The notes under the pieces were generated by a model. It worked only from the letters and a program-made list of their open reading frames with translations, did not search any database and was not told the origin of the DNA. DNA of 64,000 nt from positions 372,001 to 436,000 of the forward strand of contig NZ_LT996886.1 in assembly GCF_900343145.1 (NCBI RefSeq), given 5' to 3'. The DNA comes from Tessaracoccus timonensis (GTDB lineage Bacteria > Actinomycetota > Actinomycetes > Propionibacteriales > Propionibacteriaceae). Made by a program: the position numbers and the translations under genes. Within the stretch, counting starts at the first letter, position 1; the number at the start of each line of letters is the position of its first letter. Shown here in pieces: positions 55,085-64,000 of the stretch.

Positions 55085-55378
55085 ATGACTGAGATGACCG
55101 TTACGGTCGGATCAACCATTGGGCTGCACGCACGCCCAGCTCGCATCATTGCCCAGGCTGCCCAGACTTTCGACGCTTCAGTCATCTTGGCCCACAACGG
55201 CCAGTCCGTCGTGGCAAGTTCCCCGCTCATGATCATGTCGCTCGGCGCAGAGCACGGTGCAGCGGTGACGGTCGTGAGCGAGGACGAGTCTGCAGCGAGG
55301 GCAATCGCTGACCTCGTCGAGCAAGACTTGGACGCGAGGGATCGCCCGCTCGCGTCCAAGTCCCCGCTCGCTCAGTAG
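55085..55378 (+). CDS. ptsH: HPr phosphocarrier protein
   Basis: A 97-residue PTS carrier relaying phosphate from enzyme I to sugar-specific EII. The active histidine is His15 in TIGLHARPARI, and Ser46 lies in VASSPLMIMSLG. An AGAAGGGAGAAGG stretch precedes the ATG. It is solitary: enzyme I and EII genes are not in the window. The protein is slightly long, with a basic tail. Its last seven bases overlap the 3' end of the convergent aspA gene. Confidence 0.92.
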   Translation: MTEMTVTVGSTIGLHARPARIIAQAAQTFDASVILAHNGQSVVASSPLMIMSLGAEHGAAVTVVSEDESAARAIADLVEQDLDARDRPLASKSPLAQ

Positions 55379-56853
55379 TGTTCGAGGCGGTCCGCGGAGT
55401 CGAGATCGCTCTCAATGGCGGCGATGAGCTCAGGCGTGAGCGTGGGCATCGTCTGCGTTTCCGGCCCCTGATTCGACAGCTGGGCCGGGTTCATCATGGC
55501 GTCCACCTGCGCTTCGTCGAGTAGACCACGCTGCACGACGAGCTCCCGCACAGTCCCCTCGCCTCGCAGCGCCGCTTTCGCGACGTCGGCAGCAGCCTGG
55601 TAGCCGATGGCGGGCGATAGCGCCGTCACGACACCCACGGAGTTGTTGACCATCTCCGCTAGGTGTTCCTCGTTGGCCGTAATGCCGTCGACGCAATTGA
55701 TGCGCAGCGTCCGGATGGCCCGACGTAGCCACGTCGTGTTCTGCAGAATCACGTGCGCCATCACGGGCTCGAAGGCGTTGAGCTGCAGCTGCCCCGCCTC
55801 GGAGGCCATCGCCACCGTCACATCTGAGCCGGCGATGACATAGGCCACCTGCGATACCGCCTCCGGGATCACCGGGTTCACCTTGCCTGGCATGATCGAC
55901 GAGCCAGCCTGCCGGGCGGGCAGGTTGATCTCGCCCAAGCCGGCCTGCGGACCGGAGGAGAGCAGACGGAGGTCATTGCAGATCTTGCTGATCTTCATCG
56001 CGGCGCGTTTCACCACCGCCGACGTGGACATGAACACGCCGGTGTCGCTCGTCGCTTCGATGAGGTCGCGCGCGGTGGATAGCCCCGCCTCACCCGTGAT
56101 CGCACGCAGGTGCTGCATCACCGCGGGGGCGTAATCGGCATGCGCGGTAATGCCGGTGCCAATCGCCGTCGCCCCGAGGTTGAGGCTGAACAGCAGCGGG
56201 AGGAGGCCTTGCAGACGCTCGATGTCCTGGGCGAGCGTGGTGGAGAACCCGTGGAACTCCTGCCCGAGCGTCATGGGCACGGCGTCCTGCAGCTGGGTGC
56301 GCCCCACCTTCAGCACGTGGCGGAACTCGCGGCTCTTCAGATGGAATGAGTACTGCAGCAGCTGCACTTCCGCGATGAGCTTCTTGATGGCCGCCGCGAT
56401 GGCGAGCTTCACCGCCGACGGGTATGAGTCGTTGGTGGACTGCGCACGGTTCACGTGATCGATGGGATGGATGAACGCGTAGTCACCCTTGGGGTGGCCT
56501 GCGATCTCCAGCGCCCGGTTCGCGATCACCTCGTTCACGTTCATGTTGGTGCTCGTGCCTGCGCCGCCCTGGATCACGCCGACGACGAACTGGTCTTGCA
56601 GACGTCCGTCGATGATGTCTTGGCAGGCCTGGTCGATGTAGCCGGCGCGTTCGTCGTCGAGTTCGCCGAGGTCAGCGTTGGCGCGTGCCGCAGCTTGTTT
56701 CACCTGCGCAAACGCGCGGATGAGGTCGGGGTACACGCCGATCGCGCGCTTGCTGATGGGGAAATTCTCGACGGCTCGAGCGGTGTGCACGCCCCAGTAG
56801 ACGTCGGAGGGAATCTCCAGCTCGCCCAGCGAGTCGCGTTCGATGCGGCTCAT
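55372..56853 (-). CDS. aspA: Aspartate ammonia-lyase
   Basis: A 493-residue lyase of the fumarase/aspartase superfamily converting aspartate to fumarate and ammonia. Landmarks are YWGVHTARAVENFPIS, GAGTSTNMNVNEVIANRA, the mobile substrate loop with GSSIMPGKVNPVIPE, and PIDHVNRAQSTNDSYPSAV. The early HTARAVENF segment favours aspartase over fumarase. It overlaps the upstream dipeptidase stop by four bases, linking peptide breakdown with aspartate use. Confidence 0.93.
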   Translation of the reverse strand: MSRIERDSLGELEIPSDVYWGVHTARAVENFPISKRAIGVYPDLIRAFAQVKQAAARANADLGELDDERAGYIDQACQDIIDGRLQDQFVVGVIQGGAGTSTNMNVNEVIANRALEIAGHPKGDYAFIHPIDHVNRAQSTNDSYPSAVKLAIAAAIKKLIAEVQLLQYSFHLKSREFRHVLKVGRTQLQDAVPMTLGQEFHGFSTTLAQDIERLQGLLPLLFSLNLGATAIGTGITAHADYAPAVMQHLRAITGEAGLSTARDLIEATSDTGVFMSTSAVVKRAAMKISKICNDLRLLSSGPQAGLGEINLPARQAGSSIMPGKVNPVIPEAVSQVAYVIAGSDVTVAMASEAGQLQLNAFEPVMAHVILQNTTWLRRAIRTLRINCVDGITANEEHLAEMVNNSVGVVTALSPAIGYQAAADVAKAALRGEGTVRELVVQRGLLDEAQVDAMMNPAQLSNQGPETQTMPTLTPELIAAIESDLDSADRLEHY

Positions 56854-58184
56854 GCTTGGACCTCCGCGAGGTTGGCCAGCAGCTGCGCCTCGGCGTGACA
56901 GGCCTTGCCGAAGTCGTCGAGGCCGAGCGACTCGTCGATGCCGTGCATGCGCGAGTACGGGTCGACGACGGCGGTGACGAGCACGAGCGCGTCGGGGTTA
57001 CGACTGGAGAAGTCGGCGACGATCGGGATGGATCCGCCGCAGCCCATTTCGACGGGTTCCTTGCCGAACGCTTCCTTGAAGGCCGCGACGGTGGCCTGGG
57101 CGCGATCGTCGGTGAGTTCGAGGAAGCTGCCGGACCCGCCGCGGCCAGCTTCAACCTCCACCTGCGCGCCCCAGGGCGCATGCTTACGAAGATGCTTCTT
57201 CAGCGCTTCGCTGGCGCGCTCCGGATCGTCGGTGGGAGCGATGCGCACGCTCACGACGGCACGAGCGCTGGGCACGAGCACGTTCGACACATCCTTGACG
57301 GGGGTGGCGTCGATGGCGAGCACGGACGCCGTCGGCTTGGTCCACAGGCGCGCGGCGGCAGGCCCGTCGCCGATGAGTTCGACGCCGTCGAGCAAGCCGG
57401 TTTCTTCGCGCAGGCGCTCGTCGGAGTAGTCGACGGCCACGTCGTCGGAGCTCACCAGGCCCTCAATCGCGACGTTGCCTCGCTCGTCGTGGAGCGTGGC
57501 CATGAGGCGGCACAGCGCGGTGAGCGCGTCGGGAACCACGCCGCCATAGGCGCCGGAGTGCATCGGCGTCTCGAGTGTCTTCACCGTGACGGTGGCGTCG
57601 ACGAGGCCGCGCAGCATGGTGGTGAGCGACGGCGTACCCACCTCCCAGTTCGTAGCGTCGGCGATCACGAACACATCGGCGCTGGTTTCCTCGGGGTACT
57701 TGTCGAGGATGGCGGACATCGTCGGGGAGCCCTGCTCCTCTTCCCCCTCGATGAGCAGCTTGACGCCCACCGGCGGCTTGCCGTCGAAGACGCGTAGCGC
57801 CGCGAGGTGCACGGCCACGCCGCCCTTGTCGTCGGCAGCGCCTCGGCCGAAGAGCCGCCCGTCACGCTCGGTGGCCTCGAACGGGCTTGAGCTCCACTGC
57901 GTGACGTCGCCGGTGGGCTGCACGTCGTAGTGGGAGTAGAGCAGCACCGTGGGCTGGCCTTCGGGTGCCGGGAAGTGGGCGTAGACGGCGGGCTTGCCAC
58001 CTGCCTCCAGGAAACGAACCTCAGCGGCTCCGGCCTCACGGATGAGGCGAGCCACTTCTTCGCTGGCGGCGACCACGTCGTCGTGGTGCTCGGGCAGGGA
58101 AGAGATCGACGGGATGGCGACGAGACGCTTGAGATCGTCGAGAACGCCAGGCAGGACACGTGCGGATGCTTCGGAGATGTTCAC
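56850..58184 (-). CDS. M20-family dipeptidase
   Basis: A 444-residue zinc peptidase of the ArgE/DapE/CPG2 type. Metal-binding segments are VLLYSHYDVQP, RGAADDKGGVAVHLAALRVF and LIEGEEEQGSP; the lid-domain and C-terminal GCGGSIPIVADF and YSRMHGIDESLGLDDF complete the fold. GTG 58184 (NISEASARV follows) is chosen as start by family alignment. It is coupled to aspA, suggesting dipeptide hydrolysis feeding amino-acid catabolism. Peptide specificity is not readable. Confidence 0.88.
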   Translation of the reverse strand: MNISEASARVLPGVLDDLKRLVAIPSISSLPEHHDDVVAASEEVARLIREAGAAEVRFLEAGGKPAVYAHFPAPEGQPTVLLYSHYDVQPTGDVTQWSSSPFEATERDGRLFGRGAADDKGGVAVHLAALRVFDGKPPVGVKLLIEGEEEQGSPTMSAILDKYPEETSADVFVIADATNWEVGTPSLTTMLRGLVDATVTVKTLETPMHSGAYGGVVPDALTALCRLMATLHDERGNVAIEGLVSSDDVAVDYSDERLREETGLLDGVELIGDGPAAARLWTKPTASVLAIDATPVKDVSNVLVPSARAVVSVRIAPTDDPERASEALKKHLRKHAPWGAQVEVEAGRGGSGSFLELTDDRAQATVAAFKEAFGKEPVEMGCGGSIPIVADFSSRNPDALVLVTAVVDPYSRMHGIDESLGLDDFGKACHAEAQLLANLAEVQA

Positions 58185-58293
58185 CTCTCGCAGCCTAGTG
58201 CCCCGGGCCGAACAACGGGGCTCCGACGTGCAATCTTCGTGCGGAACGGCTCTCCGCGAGGGTAATGAGATTGATTCGCAACAAGCCCAAGTC

Positions 58294-58392
58294 AGGTGAA
58301 CAACAGACGTACAAATTGCTGCTAGACACCCGTTTGCGCTTGCCAGCCCCTTGTTCCCAGATTTCCATTTGTTCACCAAATGGTCATCTGTT
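58294..58392 (+). promoter_or_regulatory. PHO-box-like sites upstream of the alkaline phosphatase
   Basis: The 299-base gap before the phosphatase holds GTTCACCAAAT at 58371-58381, directly followed by GGTCATCTGTT at 58382-58392: two 11-base units in tandem like the GTTCACC direct repeats bound by PhoP in streptomycetes. A third GTTCACC lies on the minus strand at 58294-58300. The tandem pair ends about 90 bases before the ATG. The rest of the gap shows no gene. Confidence 0.6.
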
Positions 58393-58483
58393 GTACAGGC
58401 ATTGGTTGATTGCGGGCGATGGGATGGAGGGGATCCCACCACGAAGTTGGTGCCTCACATCCGAGCTGCAAGAAAGGCGGCCC

Positions 58484-61400
58484 ATGTCCAATCGTTCATC
58501 CAAGCGTCGTACGGCCTCGCTGGCCGCACTCACGCTAGCCGGCTTGATCGGTTCGCTGGCGATGACTGCGTCCCCCGGTGACGCGGCCAGCGCGCCGACG
58601 ACCCGCACCTACAACGGCCCAGAGTCCTGCATCACCATCGACGCGGCCGGCAACGTCGTCGCCCCCGGCCCCGGCGACTGTGCCCAGTACGGCAAGGCCG
58701 GCCAGGGCCGCACCGACGCCACCGCCCGCAACGTGATCCTCATCATCGGCGACGGCATGGGCCAGCAGGAGATCACTGCTGCCCGCAACTACCTCAAGGG
58801 TGCGGCAGGCCGCTTCGAGGGCATCGACGAGCTCACCTCGGAGGGCATGTACACCCACCACTCCATCGACGCCAGCGGCAAGTTCAACTACGTGACGGAC
58901 TCCGCCGCTTCCGCCACCGCATGGTCGACCGGCACCAAGACGTACAACGGCGCGCTCGGCATCAAGATCGACGGCAAGCCCGTCGAGAACATGATCGAGA
59001 TCGCAAAGAAGGCCGGCATGCGCACCGGCAACGTCTCCACGTCTGAGATCCAGGACGCCACCCCGGCCGGCATGGGCTCCCACGCCGTCGGCCGCAAGTG
59101 CTACGGCCCGGAGAACACGAAGGAAGGCAATAAGGGTTGCTTCGGTGACTTCTACAACTCGCAGTACCGCGAGAACGGCGGCCTCGGCTCCATCTCCGAG
59201 CAGCTCGTCGAAACTCGGGCCGACGTCACTCTCGGTGGCGGCGCCAAGGCCTTCAACCAGATCGTGCAGGAGAGCGGCCCCGGCCGCAACCCGTTCCTCA
59301 CCGGCGTGGATGGCATCAAGCAGACCGAGTGGACCGCCGGCAAGTCGGTGCTCGAGAACGCCAAGGACAATGGCTTCCAGGTGGTCACCACCGCCGACGA
59401 GCTCTCCGCTGTGACGAAGGCCGATCAGGACAACCCCGTTCTCGGCCTGTTCCACGACGGCAACATGACCACCCGCTTCGCCCCGTACCAGGCGGAAGTG
59501 GGCGGTGCGAAGAAGGCCCCGCACACCTGCGAGAAGCAGGACATCGGCACCCAGCCGGAGCTCCCCCTCATGGCGAACAAGGCCATCGAACTCCTCGACG
59601 ACCCGAAGGCTGAGAAGGGCTTCTTCCTCCAGATCGAGTCGGCTTCCATCGACAAGCGCGCCCATGGCTCCGACATCTGCGGCCAGATCGGCGAGACCGA
59701 GCGTCTCGACGAGGTCACCAAGGCTGCGCTCGACTTCGCAAAGAAGGACGGCAACACCCTCGTCGTCGTGACCGCCGACCACTCGCACACCACGCAAATC
59801 GTCTACGACGAGGCCGACAACGTGTCCGCGACCGCTCGCATTCTCACTGCGGATGGCGCTCCAATGACCGTCTCCTACGGCACCATTCCCACCGAGGAGA
59901 TTGCGAACGGCTCCACCCAGCACACCGGCGCCCAGCTCCGCGTAGCCGCCTTCGGCCCTGGTGAAGAAAACGTCATCGGCCAGACCGACCAGACCGACCT
60001 CTTCTACACGATGCTGAGTGCACTGGACCTCAACCCCAACAAGAAGCAGACCGCGACCGACGCGGCGCTGAAGAAGCCCGTCGCTGCGTCGAACCCGAAC
60101 GAGACCTGCTTCAAGGTGGACGCGAACGGCAACGTCGTCGCTCCCGAGCCGGGCGAGTGTGGCCAGTACGGTGCCGAGGGCCAGCAGCGCTCCAAGGCGC
60201 AGGCCAAGAACGTCATCCTGTTCATCGGCGACGGCATGGGCGACTCGGAAATCACCTCCGCCCGTAACTACCTCTACGGCGCCAATGGCCGCCTCCCCGG
60301 CGTCGACGCGCTCGACTACACCGGCTCCTACACGCACTGGGCGCTGGATCCGAAGACCGGCAAGCCCTCCTACGTGACGGACTCCGCCGCGTCGGGCACC
60401 GGTTGGGCCACCGGCACCAAGACCTACAACGGTGGCGTGAGCGTCGGCCTCGACGGCACCCCGCAGGCCAACCTGCTGGAGATGGCCAAGGCCAAGGGTA
60501 TGAAGACCGGTAACGTGACCACCTCCGAGATCCAGGACGCTACCCCGGCTGTCATGGGCTCGCACGCACTGAACCGCAAGTGCTACGGCCCGGAGAAGGA
60601 GAAGAACTCGAGCTCCTGCCAGACCGGCGCGACCGAGGGTCAGTACCGCGAGAACGGCGGCCTCGGCTCCATCTCCGAGCAGCTCGTGGACACCCGCGCC
60701 GACGTCACCCTCGGTGGCGGCGCCAAGGCGTTCGACCAGACCGTGCAGGTGAGCGGCAAGGCCGACTCCACCGAGTGGATGGCTGGCAAGAGCGTCGTCG
60801 AGAACGCCAAGGCCAACGGCTACAAGGTGGTCACCAGCAAGGCTGAGCTCGACGCTGTCACCGCTGCCGATCAGAGCACCCCGGTGCTCGGCCTCTTCTC
60901 GTCGGGCAACATGCCGCGCCACTTCCTGCGCAGCGTGCCGACGGAGAATGGCGCGAACAAGGACCCCGAGGAGTGCAAGCTCAACCCTGAGCGCTCCAAC
61001 GAAGTCCCCACCATGGCTGACATGACCGGCAAGGCACTCGATCTACTGAAGAACGACAAGGGCTTCTTCCTGCAGGTGGAGGGCGCGTCGATCGACAAGG
61101 CTGACCACGATTCAGACATCTGTGGCCAGATCGGCGAGCTCGACGACCTCGACCAGGCTGTGCAGGTGGCCCGCAAGTGGGTGGCCGAGAACAACGAGCC
61201 CACGCTCATCGTCGTGACCGCCGACCACGCGCATACCTCGCAGATCGTGCAGAACAGCGTGCTCACCTCCGGCCTGGTGACCAAGCTCCGCACGGCCGAT
61301 GGCCACGAGATGAGCGTGAACTACGCTTCCGCTCCCACCAATGAGGCTGCGGTGAAGGACTCGGCTTCGACGCACACCGGCGCTCAGCTGCGCATCGCAG

Positions 61401-61711
61401 CCCAGGGCCCGTCGGCGGAGAACGTCCTCGGTTTCACCGACCAGACTGACCTCCACTACACGATCGTCAACGCTCTGGGCCTCGACACCAACGTGCCGGC
61501 GGGTATCCCGTTCGTGCCCAGCGGCGACCAGAAGACGCCGACGCCTGACGATCAGGGCGACCAGGGTGACCAGGGCGGCGACAAGACCAACCCCGGCAAG
61601 GGCAAGCCGAAGCCCGGCATGCCGAAGACTGGTGCGGATGCCTCCACCGGAGCGATCTTCATGCTCACGCTGATGGCAGGTGCCGTGCTGATCGGCCGTC
61701 GTAACAAGTAA
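58484..61711 (+). CDS. Tandem-domain, cell-wall-anchored alkaline phosphatase
   Basis: A 1075-residue secreted protein. Residues 1-34 are a signal peptide (start ATG 58484 with AAAGG upstream). Two complete PhoA-type domains follow, about 36-535 and 540-1000. Each begins with a small ES/ETC..GNVVAP-cap and has GDGMG metal loops, the catalytic-serine motif VTDSAASATAW (domain 1) or VTDSAASGTGW (domain 2), TADHSHTTQI / TADHAHTSQI, and HTGAQLR. The tail has an Asp/Gln/Gly/Lys/Pro linker, the sorting motif MPKTG, a helix and RRNK, so sortase should fix it to the wall. A tandem enzyme is unusual. Confidence 0.9.
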   Translation: MSNRSSKRRTASLAALTLAGLIGSLAMTASPGDAASAPTTRTYNGPESCITIDAAGNVVAPGPGDCAQYGKAGQGRTDATARNVILIIGDGMGQQEITAARNYLKGAAGRFEGIDELTSEGMYTHHSIDASGKFNYVTDSAASATAWSTGTKTYNGALGIKIDGKPVENMIEIAKKAGMRTGNVSTSEIQDATPAGMGSHAVGRKCYGPENTKEGNKGCFGDFYNSQYRENGGLGSISEQLVETRADVTLGGGAKAFNQIVQESGPGRNPFLTGVDGIKQTEWTAGKSVLENAKDNGFQVVTTADELSAVTKADQDNPVLGLFHDGNMTTRFAPYQAEVGGAKKAPHTCEKQDIGTQPELPLMANKAIELLDDPKAEKGFFLQIESASIDKRAHGSDICGQIGETERLDEVTKAALDFAKKDGNTLVVVTADHSHTTQIVYDEADNVSATARILTADGAPMTVSYGTIPTEEIANGSTQHTGAQLRVAAFGPGEENVIGQTDQTDLFYTMLSALDLNPNKKQTATDAALKKPVAASNPNETCFKVDANGNVVAPEPGECGQYGAEGQQRSKAQAKNVILFIGDGMGDSEITSARNYLYGANGRLPGVDALDYTGSYTHWALDPKTGKPSYVTDSAASGTGWATGTKTYNGGVSVGLDGTPQANLLEMAKAKGMKTGNVTTSEIQDATPAVMGSHALNRKCYGPEKEKNSSSCQTGATEGQYRENGGLGSISEQLVDTRADVTLGGGAKAFDQTVQVSGKADSTEWMAGKSVVENAKANGYKVVTSKAELDAVTAADQSTPVLGLFSSGNMPRHFLRSVPTENGANKDPEECKLNPERSNEVPTMADMTGKALDLLKNDKGFFLQVEGASIDKADHDSDICGQIGELDDLDQAVQVARKWVAENNEPTLIVVTADHAHTSQIVQNSVLTSGLVTKLRTADGHEMSVNYASAPTNEAAVKDSASTHTGAQLRIAAQGPSAENVLGFTDQTDLHYTIVNALGLDTNVPAGIPFVPSGDQKTPTPDDQGDQGDQGGDKTNPGKGKPKPGMPKTGADASTGAIFMLTLMAGAVLIGRRNK

Positions 61712-61721
61712 CCCACCTCCG

Positions 61722-61767
61722 CGTGGCCCGGTTCCGGCAAGTTTCATCGCGCCGGGGCCGGGCCACG
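61722..61767 (+). terminator. Hairpin after the phosphatase gene
   Basis: CGTGGCCCGG (61722-61731) pairs exactly with CCGGGCCACG (61758-61767). It lies just past the stop and before the TIGR03943-type gene. There is no T tract. Confidence 0.6.
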
Positions 61768-61785
61768 TGCCACCATTGGAACGCC

Positions 61786-62574
61786 ATGTCTTCACCCTCT
61801 GCTCTTGCCTCGACGCGGAAGTCCGCGACGGCACAATCCCTCGGCGCAACGTGCTTGTTAGCCCTAGCCACCGTCGTGTTCGGGATGCTCACATCCGGCA
61901 GCTACACCAACTATCTCCAGCCGTGGTTCAAGCCCTATCTGCTCGCTGCGGTGATCGCGATGATCGCGCTCGGCATCTGGACGCTACTGAGTGCCAGCGA
62001 TGCCATCGCCGACGCGGAAGACGCCGCGAACGCGGAAGCCGACGAACAGGCCGACGTGGCTGAACCCCACCATCACGGCACCCCACGGGTGGCCGGATTC
62101 TTGCTCGTGCCCGCACTCGTTTTCGCGCTGGCCGCTCCTGCCGCGCTCGGCACCGACGCCGCCGCCAAGCGGCCCGCATTAGAGAGCGCCCAGGTGGCCA
62201 AGCACAAAACCATCGACTTCGAGCCGCTGCCGGCACAAGGGCTCACTGACCTCACCGTGCAGGACTACTCCGACCGATTCGTCTGGGGACGCCCCGAAGA
62301 CCTCGTCGACAAGCGCGTGCGGATGCTGGGATTCGTCTCCAAGCCCAGCGAACTTGCGGACGATCAGTGGACGGTCAACCGCTTCCGCATCTACTGCTGC
62401 GCCGCCGACGCCAACCTGTACAGCGTGGCGGTCACGGGCGCAGATATGCCCGATGGCGAGAACGTCTGGGTTGAAGTGGAGGGCTTCCTCGATGAGCAGG
62501 CCAGCAAAGACTACCCCGTGCTGAGCGCCGTGGACGTCAAGATCGTCGAGGAGCCCGCGGAGCCGTACCTATGA
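61786..62574 (+). CDS. TIGR03943-family membrane protein
   Basis: A 262-residue protein with two N-terminal helices, a hydrophilic stretch with EPHHHG, a third helix (VAGFLLVPALVFALAAPAAL), and a soluble domain containing VNRFRIYCCAADANLYSV. It matches the TIGR03943 group always found beside a permease of the UPF0718 type; a role in metal or small-molecule export is suspected but unproven. Start 61786 is chosen over an upstream extension by family length. Its stop overlaps the permease start by four bases. Confidence 0.8.
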   Translation: MSSPSALASTRKSATAQSLGATCLLALATVVFGMLTSGSYTNYLQPWFKPYLLAAVIAMIALGIWTLLSASDAIADAEDAANAEADEQADVAEPHHHGTPRVAGFLLVPALVFALAAPAALGTDAAAKRPALESAQVAKHKTIDFEPLPAQGLTDLTVQDYSDRFVWGRPEDLVDKRVRMLGFVSKPSELADDQWTVNRFRIYCCAADANLYSVAVTGADMPDGENVWVEVEGFLDEQASKDYPVLSAVDVKIVEEPAEPYL

Positions 62575-63545
62575 GCAACTTCATACGCATTTGGCTCGCG
62601 CCTTTCATCGCCGTCCTCGCGCTCCTGGCTCTTCTTCGCACGCTCGACGCCAACGGCCCGATGATCCAATTGACCGGCGCTGCCTCGACGTTCGGCACGC
62701 TGCTGCTTGCCATCGTCGTGCAGGCCTTGCCGTTCCTCGTACTGGGCGTCCTCGTCTCCGGCGCCATCGCGGCGTGGATGCCGAAAGATGTGCTCGCGAA
62801 GGTGACGCCCCGTTCACCATGGCTCGCCGTCCCCACCGCTGGTGCCGCCGGCATGGTGCTGCCAGGGTGCGAGTGCGCGTCGGTGCCCGTATCGCAGTCG
62901 CTGATGCGCCGCGGGCTCTCGCAGGCCGCGGCCTTGGCGTTTCTGCTGGCCGCCCCCGCCGTAAACCCCATCGTGCTGGTGGCCACCGCCGTGGCCTTCC
63001 AGGGCAACCCCATGATGGTCTGGGCGCGACTCGCGGCCTCGCTGCTCGCCGTCGTGGTGATCGGTTGGGTGTGGATTGCCGTCGGTAAGCAGGAATGGAT
63101 GAAGTCGCAATCAGGGCACGAGCACGAAGGGCAGTCCAAGGCGGACATCTTCCGCGAGACAGCGACGCACGATCTGCTGCAGGCCGGGGGTTTTCTCGTC
63201 GTGGGTGCTGCCGCTGCGGCCGCGCTCAAGGTGTTCGTGCCCGCCGGCGTACTCGCGACGCTGACGCAGAACCCGTGGCTGGCCATCCTCATCATGGCGG
63301 CGTTGGCCGTCGCACTCTCGCTGTGCTCCGAGGCCGACGCGTTCGTCGTCTCGTCACTCACGACGGTCTCCCCCACCGCCCAGCTCGCGTTCCTCGTCGT
63401 GGGCCCCATGGTGGACATCAAACTGTTCGCGATGCAAAGCGGCGCGTTCGGCACGAAGTTCGCGACGCGTTTCATGCCGCTCACGCTGGTGGTGTGCATC
63501 CTCTCGGCTGCCCTGGTGGGCAGGCTGATGTTCGGGACGTTCTGA
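62571..63545 (+). CDS. UPF0718-type permease
   Basis: A 324-residue polytopic protein with about eight helices. The diagnostic GMVLPGCECASVPVSQSLMRRGLSQAAALAFLLAAPAVNPIV stretch (about residues 96-140; PGCxCxxxPV) is present, and SLCSEADAFVVSS is its second-half counterpart. A His/Glu-rich loop (GHEHEGQSK) lies in between. Cysteines and histidines suggest metal or arsenic-like solutes. It is coupled to the TIGR03943 gene. Confidence 0.85.
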   Translation: MSNFIRIWLAPFIAVLALLALLRTLDANGPMIQLTGAASTFGTLLLAIVVQALPFLVLGVLVSGAIAAWMPKDVLAKVTPRSPWLAVPTAGAAGMVLPGCECASVPVSQSLMRRGLSQAAALAFLLAAPAVNPIVLVATAVAFQGNPMMVWARLAASLLAVVVIGWVWIAVGKQEWMKSQSGHEHEGQSKADIFRETATHDLLQAGGFLVVGAAAAAALKVFVPAGVLATLTQNPWLAILIMAALAVALSLCSEADAFVVSSLTTVSPTAQLAFLVVGPMVDIKLFAMQSGAFGTKFATRFMPLTLVVCILSAALVGRLMFGTF

Positions 63546-63555
63546 GCCGACCGCG

Positions 63556-64000
63556 TTAACCCAAGGCTGCGGGCAGCGGCGCTTCCCAGGCCGCGCGAGC
63601 CTCGTCGAGGGAAATGGAGAACTGGCCGACGAATTCGAGCTGGTTGTCGCCGGTGACCTCACCAATGCGCGTGATGGGCACACCGTGGGTGGTGCACAGC
63701 TCCTCGAAGCGGGGCAGGTCGGCGCCGGAAAGCGAGACGAGCGCGCGGGCCGCGGATTCGCTGAAGAGGTCGACGGTGGCGTCCTCTCCGGGGAGCGTCA
63801 CGGCGAAGCCAGCGCCATGACGGAACGCGGACTCCGCGAGCGCGACAGCGAGCCCACCCTCGGACAGATCGTGCGACGAGGTGAGCAGCCCCTCCTTGGC
63901 CGCCATCTGGAACACTGCGGCGAGCGCTTTCTCTTCCGCCAGCCGCACCTTGGGCGGCATGCCGCCGAGGTGCCCGTCGTGGAGCTGCGTCTCCCAAATG
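63556..64000 (-). CDS. purL: Phosphoribosylformylglycinamidine synthase subunit PurL (3' end)
   Basis: The C-terminal 147 residues of PurL are in the window; the gene runs off the right edge. The visible protein starts IWETQLHDGHLGGMPPKVRL and includes SSHDLSEGGLAVALAESAFRHG, the metal-site region near the end of the second half of the enzyme, and the final WEAPLPAALG. It converts FGAR to FGAM in purine synthesis, one step before PurM. It converges on the permease gene with ten bases between stops. Confidence 0.92.
   Translation of the reverse strand, partial: IWETQLHDGHLGGMPPKVRLAEEKALAAVFQMAAKEGLLTSSHDLSEGGLAVALAESAFRHGAGFAVTLPGEDATVDLFSESAARALVSLSGADLPRFEELCTTHGVPITRIGEVTGDNQLEFVGQFSISLDEARAAWEAPLPAALG

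Noticed and set aside
58535-60922. Long antisense open frame inside the phosphatase gene
   Set aside because: It has no family resemblance and arises from GC-biased third positions opposite a strongly supported gene.

Overview
The window is high-GC, densely packed bacterial chromosome from an actinomycete, most likely a member or relative of the Propionibacteriaceae. The evidence is the menaquinone genes with a MenJ-like reductase beside nuoA/nuoB, a monomeric NADP isocitrate dehydrogenase, a DUF3073 protein, a DUF222/HNH endonuclease, sortase-type surface signals and many GTG starts. The genus cannot be fixed from sequence reading alone.

Layout. 1-12.4 kb: start of the nuo operon, a menJ-like reductase, and the menaquinone genes menF, menG and menE-menA-menC-menD, with an ABC transporter pair and a RecB-like nuclease coupled to menG; menB is not in the window. 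12.4-17.6 kb: a small membrane protein, a stand-alone DhaL overlapping an unusual galactokinase-like gene, a CDF metal exporter and a patatin-like lipase. 17.6-23.7 kb: four tRNAs (Lys, Glu, Asp, Phe), a secreted four-SH3b protein, two lipoproteins, and a DUF222/HNH endonuclease between two clusters of REP-like repeats. 23.8-29.7 kb: AEC transporter, hydrolase and DUF3073 operon, icd, and an ArsR/CDF metal-response pair.

29.8-36.3 kb is an accessory island. It holds a cut-off DUF3800 gene, a decayed IS481-type element interrupted near its start codon by an IS110-type element, an istB remnant, a large solitary helicase-nuclease fusion, and the stump of a discoidin/LPSTG surface protein. The IS110 junctions can be read to the base because removing the insert restores the IS481 reading frame. 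Its leader folds into two stem-loops carrying sequences that match the element ends and the target, which is the arrangement expected of a bridge RNA.

36.4-50.2 kb returns to core metabolism: glycogen phosphorylase, purF-purM with a lipoprotein gene, and a maltose-type ABC uptake locus (binding protein and two permeases, no ATPase) divergent from a LacI regulator and a GH13 alpha-glucosidase. At 50.16-51.22 kb a DUF559-type nuclease gene lies between two 80-bp hairpin elements with identical arms in opposite orientation; this is a candidate undescribed mobile or regulatory unit. 51.2-64 kb: a TetR/ABC/YhgE-Pip operon, HPr, aspartate ammonia-lyase with an M20 dipeptidase, a sortase-anchored tandem alkaline phosphatase with PHO-box-like sites upstream, a TIGR03943/permease pair, and the 3' part of purL.
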